A stretch of DNA of 64,000 bases from M0108 sp963841065 (GTDB lineage: Bacteria; Pseudomonadota; Gammaproteobacteria; Chromatiales; Chromatiaceae): NCBI GenBank assembly GCA_963841065.1, contig CAWJBI010000058.1, forward strand, positions 82,131-146,130, read 5' to 3'. The position numbers and the translations under genes are program-made. Positions 45,479-54,381 of this stretch are shown piece by piece. Position 1 is the stretch's first letter. Every line of letters starts with the position of its first letter. The notes under the pieces are model-generated. The model was not told the origin of the DNA. It saw only the letters and a program-made list of their open reading frames with translations, and made no database searches.

Positions 45479-46444
45479 CTAGCCCGGCCCCAACAAGCGG
45501 GTGGTAACCCCAACCGACAGCCTATGATGGCCGCCCCCGCGAATCACGCCCCGCAGGGGTGCGACATCGCCATAATCTCGACCGACCGCCAGGCGGACAT
45601 GGCCGCTCGCGGGCACCAGATCATTGGTCGGATCCAGGTCCAGCCAACCATCGGCGGGTACACCCGGCGTACCTGGAGCATAAATCTGCACCCAGGCATG
45701 CGAAGCGTCAGCCCCGACGAAGACGGGACCATCCCCGGAGCTGGTGCGTAGGTAGCCGCTGACATAGCGGGCGGGCAGACCCAGCATGCGGAGGGAACCC
45801 GCCATCAAGTGCGCGAAGTCCTGGCACACCCCCCGGCGTTGGGCAAAGGCCTCTTCCAGGGGCGTGTCTATCTCGGTGCTGCGGGCCTCGTACTGGAAAT
45901 CGGCATGGATGCGATGCATCAGGTCCAGCGCGGCCTCCGCCACCGGCCGGTCAGGGGGAAAAGACGGCAGCGCATAATCCCGCAGCGCCTCTAACCGGGG
46001 CACATAGGGAGAGGGTTGCACGAACTCCACCGCTGGATCGAAGGGCGCGCGCGCGACGTAACGCAAACGATCGCGCACCCGCCGCCAATCGGGCGCGGCC
46101 TCGGGCTGGAGCAACCCAAAGCGCGGCGACACCCGCAGCCTGGCATGGGCTCGCACCCGCAAGACCCGGTGGGCTTGCTGGAGGGTGAAGTGACAACAGG
46201 CGTTACCAAAGACGTCGGTGCCATCGCGGCATTGAGCAGGGGCGGGGTCCAGGTCCAGGGCGTAAGAAATCAGCACTTGGTGGGCGTCGGTCAGGGGCCG
46301 CAGGTAGGCGAGGTGATGGGCGAGAGAGACCGGCGCCTCGTACTCATAGCAAGTCTCATGCAGGACATCCAACTCCACCACACCAGGGTCATCCCCGGCG
46401 GGCCTGGAGCCGCCCGTCTCTGGGGTGGGGTCCACTTGGCTCAT
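45479..46444 (-). CDS. Transglutaminase-like protein of the Anbu/amidoligase cluster
   Basis: 321 residues. A bacterial transglutaminase-like N-terminal region (ELDVLHETCYEYEAPVSLA) precedes the catalytic core with Cys in QRRGVCQDFAHLMAGSLRML, His in DASHAWVQIYAP and Asp in GWLDLDPTND. In this cluster such enzymes are thought to cleave or transfer peptide amide bonds; no substrate is known. Last gene of the leftward operon: its ATG overlaps the stop of the upstream gene (ATGA, 46441-46444). Confidence 0.88.
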   Translation of the reverse strand: MSQVDPTPETGGSRPAGDDPGVVELDVLHETCYEYEAPVSLAHHLAYLRPLTDAHQVLISYALDLDPAPAQCRDGTDVFGNACCHFTLQQAHRVLRVRAHARLRVSPRFGLLQPEAAPDWRRVRDRLRYVARAPFDPAVEFVQPSPYVPRLEALRDYALPSFPPDRPVAEAALDLMHRIHADFQYEARSTEIDTPLEEAFAQRRGVCQDFAHLMAGSLRMLGLPARYVSGYLRTSSGDGPVFVGADASHAWVQIYAPGTPGVPADGWLDLDPTNDLVPASGHVRLAVGRDYGDVAPLRGVIRGGGHHRLSVGVTTRLLGPG

Positions 46445-49005
46445 GTGTGCCGCACCTGATCCGGGCCGTCCGCCAGCGCGAAATAGCGATGGCCAATTTC
46501 CTCGCCCAGGGACAGGGCCATGCGGTTCAGGCGCCGGGCCACTTCAAGCAAGATCCTGACCAGACCGGTATCGTCCAGATCGCGCAGGTCCCGCAACGCA
46601 AACCCCACGCCCACCCGTGGCAGCCACGACTGCATGGGTGCGAGGACCTGCTTGCTACCGGGAAGCTTCGACAGTTCGGTCCGCAACCGCCGCAGCACCC
46701 CCGCAAAGGCCCGCGGGTTGGTGTCATCCAGCACCAGCAGATCCACTAAGGCCAGCAAGTCTTCATGACGCTGATAACGAGCACGGTAACTGATGGTACT
46801 GTCGAAAAGATCCAGCAGGGCTTCCACGCCATCGGCCCCAACCAGGGCGCCGGCTTCCAGGAAGTCATCCAGGCACTGGGTGAGGCCAACCAGCCGCTCC
46901 AAGAGGCGACCCACGGTGAGGAACCGCCAGCCATGATCGCGGATCATACGGTCGGACTGGGCTCCCGTGGCCGCCGCTAATTGCAACGCCAGCCGATCCA
47001 GGGCCGGGGGCACCCGCGCCCTCGCGGGCAATTCCCCACCAGATAGGGCGAGTGACGAGGTGAAGGAGGCGCGCATCGTACGAATCAGGCCCCACTGCTC
47101 GGGCGATAGCCGGTCACGCAAGGCGTAGGAGGTGCGCTCCAGGGCACCCAGGTTAAAGGCAATGCTGAAGGCATCCTTTTCATCGGCCAAGCCCGCCAGC
47201 AGGGCACGTTCATAGAGACGGGGGGCCTTCACCAAGGTGGGTACTCCCGGGGGCACCAGGCCGGCACGCCCCCCCTGCATCGACAAGGCGCTGGGCAAAG
47301 CCCCGCGGGTCATGCCATCGGTGGCGGTCAGACGCAGCGTGGCGCGCGCGAGGCGGACCAGCTGTTCGGTACGTTCCGTATAGCGTCCTAGCCAGAACAG
47401 ATTCTCACCCGTGCGGCTACTGACGGGGCGACGCCGCCCCTGCACATCGTCCACGGACAGCCGGCCAGGCAGCATGGAAAAGTGATCCACCGGCCCGTCG
47501 GTCAGGACCCAGGTGTCCAAACTGGTGCCGCCGCGTTGCATCGAGACGCTGGCCTCCGCGCCTTTGGCGACGCGCGTCATGCCACCTGGCAACAACTGCC
47601 AGCGCCCTTGGCCATCGGCAATGGCATAGACACGCAACAATGCCGGGCGTGGCGTCAGAGTGCCATCATCCCAGATGGGTGCGCGCGAGAAGGACAGGCG
47701 GCTCTGCACCGTCCAGGCATCCGGATCCAGGTCAACACCTGCCTGGGCGGGAGCGAAAACCTTGGATGTCCTGCCGGCCTCCGGGAAGGTACTGCGCAGC
47801 AGCTTGCCCTCCAGGCGCCCCTTGACATCGGCCCAGGCCGCGGGCTCGCCGCACCACCAGGTCGGCAAGGAAGGCATCAACAACTTCTGCCCCAGGATCT
47901 GCCGCGCGATGCCGGGCAGAAAGCCCTGGATGGCCGGCGACTCCAGGAAGGCACTGCCCAAGGCATTGGCCATCACAATATGGCCGGCGCGAGCCGCATC
48001 CACCAGGCCAGGGACCCCCAGCGCCGAGTCCGGACGCAATACCAGCGGGTCGCACCAGTCGTCATCCACGCGGCGGAGCACGCCGTGCACGGGTTCCAAT
48101 CCCTCCACGGTCTTCAGGTAGAGGTGCTCACCGCGCACGGTAAGGTCCCCGCCCTCGACCAGGGGCAGGCCCAGGTAGCGCGCCAGGTAGGCCTGCTCGA
48201 ACCAGGTCTCGCTATAGGGCCCCGGCGTGAGGAGCACGATGCGGGGCGTGTGGCCACCGGCGGCCTCGCGAGCGGGTCCCTCCAGCGCATTCAGCAACCG
48301 CTGGTAGCTGCTGGCGATGTGCTGCACCCGCATCTCCCGAAAGATGTCGGGAAATTGCGCCGAGACCAACAAGCGATTGTGCAATACGTATCCCAGGCCC
48401 GGGGGCCCTTGGGTACGTTGGGCGACGACCCACCAGCCGCCATCGGGCCCGCGGGCGATATCAAAGGCCACGATCAGCAGTCGTTGGCCACCCGCGGGCC
48501 GCGCCCCGTGCATGGCGCGCACATAGCCTGGATGGCGTAACAGCAAAGCGGGTGGCAAGAGGCCCTTGTGCAAGAGTTGCCGCGCCCCATAGAGGTCCGC
48601 CAGCACTGCCTCCAACAACTCAGCCCGCTGCACGAGACCGGGCTCGATTTCCGCCCAGTCTTTAGGCTCGATCAAGAGAGGCAGCAGTTCCAGCGACCAA
48701 GGGCGCGTCGCCACGCCATCGGCCCCAAAGACGTTATGGGTAACCCCATCCCGCTGAATCTGCTCATGGATCTGGGCCAGGCGACGGTCCAGATCCGCCG
48801 GCAGGCCGAGGCCCGCCGACGGGGCGGGCAGCAGGCCCAGGAATCGCGACCAGACGGGTCGCGGTGCCCCGTCAGGTAGGCGCATTTCATCCCAGACCCC
48901 CTCCTCGACCGGTGGTGCGGGCAGCAGGTCACCGACCGCCGGCTCTTCGGGCGCGCGGGTCCCCGCGGTTGCCAGGGACAAGGGGCTTGTGCTCGGGTGT
49001 GGCAA
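46441..49005 (-). CDS. Circularly permuted ATP-grasp fused to alpha-E domain
   Basis: 854 residues. The first about 520 residues are a circularly permuted ATP-grasp of the predicted amidoligase group (COG2308-like: VTHNVFGADGVATRPWSLEL, LHNRLLVSAQFPDIFREM, VHGVLRRVDDDWCDPLVLRP, MPSLPTWWCGEPAA). From about 530 an alpha-E helical domain follows (GENLFWLGRYTERTEQLVRL; RFLTVGRLLERLVGLTQCLD), equivalent to the separate gene in the other operon. These ligases are predicted to form peptide bonds using ATP; product unknown. Second gene of the leftward operon, 6 bases after the DUF2126 gene. Confidence 0.88.
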   Translation of the reverse strand: MPHPSTSPLSLATAGTRAPEEPAVGDLLPAPPVEEGVWDEMRLPDGAPRPVWSRFLGLLPAPSAGLGLPADLDRRLAQIHEQIQRDGVTHNVFGADGVATRPWSLELLPLLIEPKDWAEIEPGLVQRAELLEAVLADLYGARQLLHKGLLPPALLLRHPGYVRAMHGARPAGGQRLLIVAFDIARGPDGGWWVVAQRTQGPPGLGYVLHNRLLVSAQFPDIFREMRVQHIASSYQRLLNALEGPAREAAGGHTPRIVLLTPGPYSETWFEQAYLARYLGLPLVEGGDLTVRGEHLYLKTVEGLEPVHGVLRRVDDDWCDPLVLRPDSALGVPGLVDAARAGHIVMANALGSAFLESPAIQGFLPGIARQILGQKLLMPSLPTWWCGEPAAWADVKGRLEGKLLRSTFPEAGRTSKVFAPAQAGVDLDPDAWTVQSRLSFSRAPIWDDGTLTPRPALLRVYAIADGQGRWQLLPGGMTRVAKGAEASVSMQRGGTSLDTWVLTDGPVDHFSMLPGRLSVDDVQGRRRPVSSRTGENLFWLGRYTERTEQLVRLARATLRLTATDGMTRGALPSALSMQGGRAGLVPPGVPTLVKAPRLYERALLAGLADEKDAFSIAFNLGALERTSYALRDRLSPEQWGLIRTMRASFTSSLALSGGELPARARVPPALDRLALQLAAATGAQSDRMIRDHGWRFLTVGRLLERLVGLTQCLDDFLEAGALVGADGVEALLDLFDSTISYRARYQRHEDLLALVDLLVLDDTNPRAFAGVLRRLRTELSKLPGSKQVLAPMQSWLPRVGVGFALRDLRDLDDTGLVRILLEVARRLNRMALSLGEEIGHRYFALADGPDQVRHT

Positions 49006-49011
49006 GGCTCG

Positions 49012-52000
49012 TCAGCGCCGGCGGCGCAGGTCCAGGGTGAAGGGGAACTCAAGGCTAGCGCGCGCCGGTTCCACCTTTAAGGCGCCAGGGGTGTGGCCAA
49101 AACGGAAGAAGCGGCCCAAGCGCCGGCTTTCCGCCTCGTAGGCATTCACCGGGAAGGTCTCGTAGCTGAGCCCGCCAGGGTGCGCCACATGATATTGGCA
49201 GCCCCCAAGGGAACGCCCAAGCCAGTTGTCAACGATATCCAGGGTCAGGGGGGCATGGACACCGATCGTGGGATGAAGGGCGGATGAGGGCTGCCAGGCG
49301 CGATAGCGCACCCCGCAGACGTATTCGCCGGCGCGGCCGGTCGGCTGCAGCGGCGCCGCCTGACCATTGACCGCGATCACATGGCGGTTGTCGTTAAGCC
49401 CCGTAACCTTGAGTTCCAGTCGCTCCAGGGATGAGTCGACATAGCGTACCGTCCCGCCGCCGGAATCCTCTTCGCCCATCACATGCCAGGGCTCGAGGGC
49501 GCTCCGCAGCGTCAGGCCGATGCCCCAGCTTGATACCTCGCCCATCACCGGGAAGCGGAACTCAAAGTGCGGGGCGAACCAGTCCCGGTCGAAGGCAAAA
49601 CCCGCCTGTTGCAGCTCGACAATGACGTCGTCGAAGTCCATCTGGATAAAGGTGGGCAGGAGAAAGCGGTCATGCAGACTGGTGCCCCAGCGCGTCAGGC
49701 GGGTGGCGATGCCACCCCGGTAGGGCTCGCGCCAGAACCAGGCCAGCAGGGCCCGCAATAGCAGTTGCTGCGCCAGGCTCATCCGGGCATGGGGCGGCAT
49801 TTCAAAGGCCCGCATCTCCAGCAGGCCCAGCCGGCCGGTGGGTCCATCCGGCGAATAGAGTTTGTCGATGCAAAATTCGCTACGGTGGGTATTGCCCGAG
49901 GCATCGATCAAGAGGTTACGGAGCGACCGGTCCACGAGCCAAGGGGGCGCAATGCCGGCTGCACCGCCGGCGGGGGCCATCCGCCGCTCCAGCTCGTCGA
50001 GCGCAACCTCGATTTCGTACACCTGATCGTTGCGGGCCTCGTCGATGCGCGGCGCCTGGCTCGTCGGGCCGATAAAAAGGCCGCTGAAGAGGTAGCTCAG
50101 GGCGGGATGGTTGTGCCAGTAGGTCACCAGGCTCGCCAGCAGGTCCGGCCGGCGCAGGAAGGGACTGTCGGCGGGCGTGGCGCCGCCCAGCACGAAATGG
50201 TTGCCGCCGCCCGTGCCCGTGTGCCGGCCATCCAGCATGAACTTCTCGGTGGAGAGCCGCGACTGATGAGCGGCCTCGTAGAGAAACTCGGTGTGATCGA
50301 CGAGTTCTCCCCAGTTGTGCGCCGGATGGATATTGACCTCGATCACGCCGGGGTCCGGGGTGACTTGCAGCAACTTGAGACGGGGATCGCGCGGCGGGGG
50401 ATAGCCTTCCAGGACCACCTTCACGTCCAGCTCGGCGGCGGTCGCCTCGATAGCCGTGACTAATTCCAGGTAGTCCTCCAGATGCTCGAGGGGCGGCATG
50501 AAGATGAACATCACCGCGCTCTTGCCGCCATGCTCCATCTCGGCCTTGGTGCCGTTGGCACGCTGGGGATCGCGCACCTCGACGCAGAGGGCGGTGCGAA
50601 TGATCCAGCCCGCCGACTGCTGGCGCGCCGGCCGGGTGTCCGGTTTCTCCGCACGCGGGGTAGTGGCATGGTGCGGGGAGGCGCGGCCATCGCCAGCTAT
50701 GGCACCAGCGCCCCCAACCTCGTCCCCGATCCCGGCATATCCCGGCATCTCTTGACCTTGCAGGGCGACGGCACCGCCCTCGGCAAAACCGTACCCCGGA
50801 TGGCGGGCGTCATAGCGAGTCTGGGATCTGAGGACCGCGGCACTGGGCAAGGGGGTGGCGGGCGCGAAGGGGTCCTGCGCTATCGAAAAGGGCTGGTCCT
50901 CGGTTCTGGCCCACGGCAGGGAGTCGAGCGGCAACCGATACCCCATCGGCGAATCGCCGGGGATCAGATAGAGGCGATCATCTCGGGGAAACCAGGGTCC
51001 GCTGATCCAGCTTGGCCCTGCTTCACCCGCGATCAACTCACGCTTGAGAGGCAGCAGGTAGCCCACCACGCTGTCCAGCCCCTGGTCGAAGATACGCCGC
51101 AGACGCACGCGTTCGAGCTCATCCTCCAGCTTGGAGTCAAAGGGATCCACATTGATCGGCAGCCGGCGCTCGCGCCACAGGTAGTACCAGGTATCCTCGT
51201 AACCGGTCTGAACATACTGGGTGTCGAGGTGGAGGCGCCGCGTCAAGGCCATGATGAAGGCCTTGGCATCGGCGGCGGTATAGCGATGGCTATGGCGCTC
51301 GTCGGCGAGCAGTTCGGGGTTATGCCAGCAGGGCTGGCCATCGGCGCGCCAACAAATGGAGAGCGCCCACCGCGGCAGCTGTTCCCCTGGATACCACTTA
51401 CCTTGGCCGAAATGCAGGAAGCCGCCCGGTGCATAGCGCCTCATCAGCCGGTGTAACAACTCGCTAGCCAGGCCCCGTTTGGTAGGACCCAGGGCGTCCG
51501 TATTCCATTCGGCGCCATCCCGGTCCTCCACCGCAACAAAGGTCGGTTCGCCACCCATGGTCAGCCGCACGTCACCAGCCACCAGTTCGGTGTCCACGGC
51601 ATGGCCAAGCGCCGAGATCTTCTCCCACTGCTCGTCGGTATAGGGCTGGGTCACGCGGGGGGACTCGTGGATGCGCATGACCTGCATCTGGTGGGAGAAC
51701 TCGACTTTGCATTCATCCACCACCCCGGATACCGGGGCGGCCGTCGCTGGCTCGGGGGTGCAGGCCACCGGAATGTGCCCCTCCCCCGCCAGCAAGCCCG
51801 AGGTCGGGTCCAGACCAACCCAGCCAGCCCCCGGCAGATAGACCTCGCACCAGGCGTGCAGATCGGTAAAATCGCTCTCGGCCCCGGAGGGACCATCGAG
51901 AGACTTGATGTCGGGCTTGAGCTGGATGAGATAGCCGGAGACGAAGCGCGCGGCCAAACCCATGTGGCGCAGCGTCTGCACCAGCAGCCAGGCGGAATCC

Positions 52001-52542
52001 CGGCAGGACCCGGAGCCATGGGCCAGAGTCACCTCGGGCGTCTGCACCCCGGGTTCCAGGCGGATCAAGTAGGTGATATCCCGTTGCAGGCGCTGGTTTA
52101 GCTCCACCAGGAAGTCGATGGTGCGCACCTCTTCGCGGGGGATGCTGGCCACGAAGGCCTTGAAGCGCGGCGTCAGTTCACCCTTGACCAGATAGGGCAG
52201 CAGGTCGTGCTCCAGTTCCGGGGCATAACGGAAGGGATAGCGCTCCGCTTCCGGTTCCAGGAAGAAGTCGAAGGGGTTGTAGACCGACATCTCGGCCACC
52301 AGGTCCACCGTCACCTTGAATTCCTGGGTACGATCGGGAAATACCAGCCGGGCCAGATAGTTGGAAAAGGGGTCCTGCTGCCAGTTGATAAAGTGCCCCG
52401 CCGGCTCGACGCGCAGGGAATAGCTCAGGATGGGCGTGCGGCAATGGGGCGCCGGTCTCAGACGCACGATCTGGGGCGACAGGGACGCCAAACGATCGTA
52501 ACGGTAGTGCGTGACGTGATTGAGCGCGACGTGAATGGACAA
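49012..52542 (-). CDS. DUF2126 transglutaminase-like giant protein
   Basis: 1176 residues. The N-terminal transglutaminase-like domain has catalytic Cys in GSGSCRDSAWLLVQTL, His in TDLHAWCEVYLPG and Asp in VGLDPTSG. The rest is the DUF2126 region (LTMGGEPTFVAVEDRDGAEW; RFGQGKWYPGEQLPRWALS-type FGQGKWYPGEQLPRW; TGTGGGNHFVLGGATPADSP; DRSLRNLLIDASGNTHRSEF). I chose the TTG at 52542 because GGGAG lies 6 bases upstream and the protein then begins LSIHVALNHVTHYRYDRL, the family start; the longer frame to 52686 has no ribosome site. First gene of the leftward operon. A Pro/Ala/Gly-rich linker occurs around residues 590-660. Confidence 0.85.
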   Translation of the reverse strand: MSIHVALNHVTHYRYDRLASLSPQIVRLRPAPHCRTPILSYSLRVEPAGHFINWQQDPFSNYLARLVFPDRTQEFKVTVDLVAEMSVYNPFDFFLEPEAERYPFRYAPELEHDLLPYLVKGELTPRFKAFVASIPREEVRTIDFLVELNQRLQRDITYLIRLEPGVQTPEVTLAHGSGSCRDSAWLLVQTLRHMGLAARFVSGYLIQLKPDIKSLDGPSGAESDFTDLHAWCEVYLPGAGWVGLDPTSGLLAGEGHIPVACTPEPATAAPVSGVVDECKVEFSHQMQVMRIHESPRVTQPYTDEQWEKISALGHAVDTELVAGDVRLTMGGEPTFVAVEDRDGAEWNTDALGPTKRGLASELLHRLMRRYAPGGFLHFGQGKWYPGEQLPRWALSICWRADGQPCWHNPELLADERHSHRYTAADAKAFIMALTRRLHLDTQYVQTGYEDTWYYLWRERRLPINVDPFDSKLEDELERVRLRRIFDQGLDSVVGYLLPLKRELIAGEAGPSWISGPWFPRDDRLYLIPGDSPMGYRLPLDSLPWARTEDQPFSIAQDPFAPATPLPSAAVLRSQTRYDARHPGYGFAEGGAVALQGQEMPGYAGIGDEVGGAGAIAGDGRASPHHATTPRAEKPDTRPARQQSAGWIIRTALCVEVRDPQRANGTKAEMEHGGKSAVMFIFMPPLEHLEDYLELVTAIEATAAELDVKVVLEGYPPPRDPRLKLLQVTPDPGVIEVNIHPAHNWGELVDHTEFLYEAAHQSRLSTEKFMLDGRHTGTGGGNHFVLGGATPADSPFLRRPDLLASLVTYWHNHPALSYLFSGLFIGPTSQAPRIDEARNDQVYEIEVALDELERRMAPAGGAAGIAPPWLVDRSLRNLLIDASGNTHRSEFCIDKLYSPDGPTGRLGLLEMRAFEMPPHARMSLAQQLLLRALLAWFWREPYRGGIATRLTRWGTSLHDRFLLPTFIQMDFDDVIVELQQAGFAFDRDWFAPHFEFRFPVMGEVSSWGIGLTLRSALEPWHVMGEEDSGGGTVRYVDSSLERLELKVTGLNDNRHVIAVNGQAAPLQPTGRAGEYVCGVRYRAWQPSSALHPTIGVHAPLTLDIVDNWLGRSLGGCQYHVAHPGGLSYETFPVNAYEAESRRLGRFFRFGHTPGALKVEPARASLEFPFTLDLRRRR

Positions 52543-52929
52543 TTGATTCTCCCGATCTGGCAGGCAAGGAACCCACAAAGATTCATCTGCAAGGTCCGGG
52601 CCATCCAGTGGCACGCACCCGCCCGCACAACCAGAATGGATGCCGCCCAGCCTGGTTGCGTAACTGGCCCCCGCATCGCCCCACAAAGTGAACCTGGTTG
52701 CACGCTTTTAGGGCGTGACCTCCCTTGATACCGCCTCACTTGGTGCGACCTGGGATAGATGCCTTGCAACTCTTGTTGCCAGTGCGGCGCCGAGGCCACG
52801 CCGGCCCCCCTCATCCCTTGCCGATCGACAGTACCACCCCCGATCCCACACCTTGGCACTCCTCTTGCTTTAGACTATCAAGAGGGTAAAAACCCCCGGT
52901 AATTAAGACTACTGAGAGGGAATGGCACC
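52543..52929. other. Divergent intergenic region of the two amidoligase operons
   Basis: 387 bases holding both promoters. The rightward sigma-54 promoter is listed separately. Half-site-like TTGGTGC (52740-52746) and GCAC (52700-52703) motifs upstream of it might be activator sites but are weak. No coding frame is supported. Confidence 0.55.
52853..52870 (+). promoter_or_regulatory. Sigma-54 (RpoN) promoter of the ATP-grasp / alpha-E operon
   Basis: TTGGCACTCCTCTTGCTT has the -24 GG (52855-52856) and -12 GC (52867-52868) with exactly 10 bases between them, matching TGGCAC-N5-TTGC. The transcript would start near 52880, about 50 bases before the gene. An RpoN promoter needs an enhancer-binding activator; the regulator was not identified. 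Confidence 0.8.
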
Positions 52930-54381
52930 ATGGCTATTGATTGGAATCTCTACGACCCCAAAGGCGGCTATGACGAACTCATCGGCTCCCCGGGTATCCC
53001 TCGCCCCTCCGCGACCAACCTGACCGCCTGGCTGCGCTCCCTGTCGGACGAGGAGTTGCAAATGCGCAAGCTGGACGCGGAACTGGCGATCATCGATAAG
53101 GGTGTCACCTTCACCGTCTATAGCGATGGCGAGAATATCGACCGGGCCTGGCCCTTCGATATCATTCCGCGCGTACTGCCCCTCAGCGAGTGGCGTGGGG
53201 TCGAGGCCGGCCTCAAACAGCGCCTCAAGGCCCTCAACCTCTTCATCGACGACCTCTACCACGCCCAAAAGGTGCTGGATGACGGCGTGGTGCCCAGGGA
53301 ACTGATTGCGGATTCAAAGGGCTTTCGCCAGGAATGCGTCGGTATCCACCCCGCCCACGGCGTCTGGGCCCACATCTGCGGCAGCGACCTGGTGCGGGAT
53401 GCCGACGGCATCCTTTATGTCCTGGAAGATAACCTGCGGGTGCCTTCGGGCGTCTCCTACATGATTGAAAACCGGGAGGTCACCAAGCGGGTACTTCCGG
53501 AACTCTTTGAGAATACGAATATTCTTCCCGTCGATGACTATCCCGACCGGCTGCTGGAGATGCTCCAATCCATCTCCCCCGCCAAGGGCCCCCGCCACCA
53601 GGTCGCCGTGCTCACCCCCGGCATCTACAACTCGGCCTACTTCGAGCACGCCTTCCTGGCTCGCAGCATGGGCGCCCAACTGGTGGAGGGGGCCGACCTG
53701 CGCGTGGATCAGGACGACTACGTTTATATGCAGACCATTCAGGGTATGACCCGGGTGGACGTCATCTACCGGCGCGTGGATGATCTCTTCCTGGACCCAG
53801 AGGTGTTCAACCCCGCCTCGGTGCTGGGTGTTCCCGGTCTGATGCGGGCCTGGCGCCAGGGTAAGGTCGCCCTGGCTAATGCCCCGGGCTGCGGGGTGGC
53901 GGACGACAAGGTCATCTACTCCTACGTCCCCGATATCATCCGCTATTACCTGGCCGAAGAACCCCTGCTGCCCAACGTGCCGACCTTCCGCTGCCACGTC
54001 AAGGCGGAACGGGACCAGGTTCTGGCGAACCTGGAGACCATGGTGGTCAAGCCCGCTAACGAATCCGGAGGCTATGGTATGCTCGTTGGACCTCAATCCA
54101 CGGCCCGGGAGCGCGAGGAGTTTGCCGTCCTGCTGCGGGCCAATCCTCGCAATTACATCGGTCAGCCCGCGCTAAAACTCTCCACGGCGCCGACACTCTG
54201 TGATGGCTCCCTGGAGCCGCGTCATCTGGATTTGCGACCCTTCATCCTCCAGGGACGTGATATTCACGTCACCGCTGGCGGCCTGACGCGGGTGGCAATG
54301 AAAAGGGGTTCCCTAGTAGTTAATTCATCCCAGGGTGGTGGCAGTAAGGACACCTGGGTCGTCGATAGCGAGATAGCCTGA
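52930..54381 (+). CDS. Circularly permuted ATP-grasp protein (predicted amidoligase)
   Basis: 483 residues. Recognised by GVTFTVYSDGENIDRAWPFD, IIPRVLPLSEWRGVEAGLKQ, VLEDNLRVPSGVSYMIENRE and the nucleotide-binding loop METMVVKPANESGGYGMLVG-like VVKPANESGGYGM. The family (COG2308) is a permuted ATP-grasp predicted to form peptide or amide bonds. It is the first gene of the rightward operon behind the sigma-54 promoter. GAGAGGGA precedes the ATG at 52930. The stop overlaps the alpha-E start by one base. Confidence 0.9.
   Translation: MAIDWNLYDPKGGYDELIGSPGIPRPSATNLTAWLRSLSDEELQMRKLDAELAIIDKGVTFTVYSDGENIDRAWPFDIIPRVLPLSEWRGVEAGLKQRLKALNLFIDDLYHAQKVLDDGVVPRELIADSKGFRQECVGIHPAHGVWAHICGSDLVRDADGILYVLEDNLRVPSGVSYMIENREVTKRVLPELFENTNILPVDDYPDRLLEMLQSISPAKGPRHQVAVLTPGIYNSAYFEHAFLARSMGAQLVEGADLRVDQDDYVYMQTIQGMTRVDVIYRRVDDLFLDPEVFNPASVLGVPGLMRAWRQGKVALANAPGCGVADDKVIYSYVPDIIRYYLAEEPLLPNVPTFRCHVKAERDQVLANLETMVVKPANESGGYGMLVGPQSTAREREEFAVLLRANPRNYIGQPALKLSTAPTLCDGSLEPRHLDLRPFILQGRDIHVTAGGLTRVAMKRGSLVVNSSQGGGSKDTWVVDSEIA

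Noticed and set aside
49765..51456. Long rightward open frames across the DUF2126 gene
   Set aside because: GC-rich shadow frames of a clearly coding minus-strand gene; no domain motifs.
52765..52781. A second sigma-54-like site on the minus strand (TGGCAACAAGAGTTGCA) for the DUF2126 operon
   Set aside because: The GG and GC are 11 bases apart instead of 10, which normally abolishes RpoN recognition.
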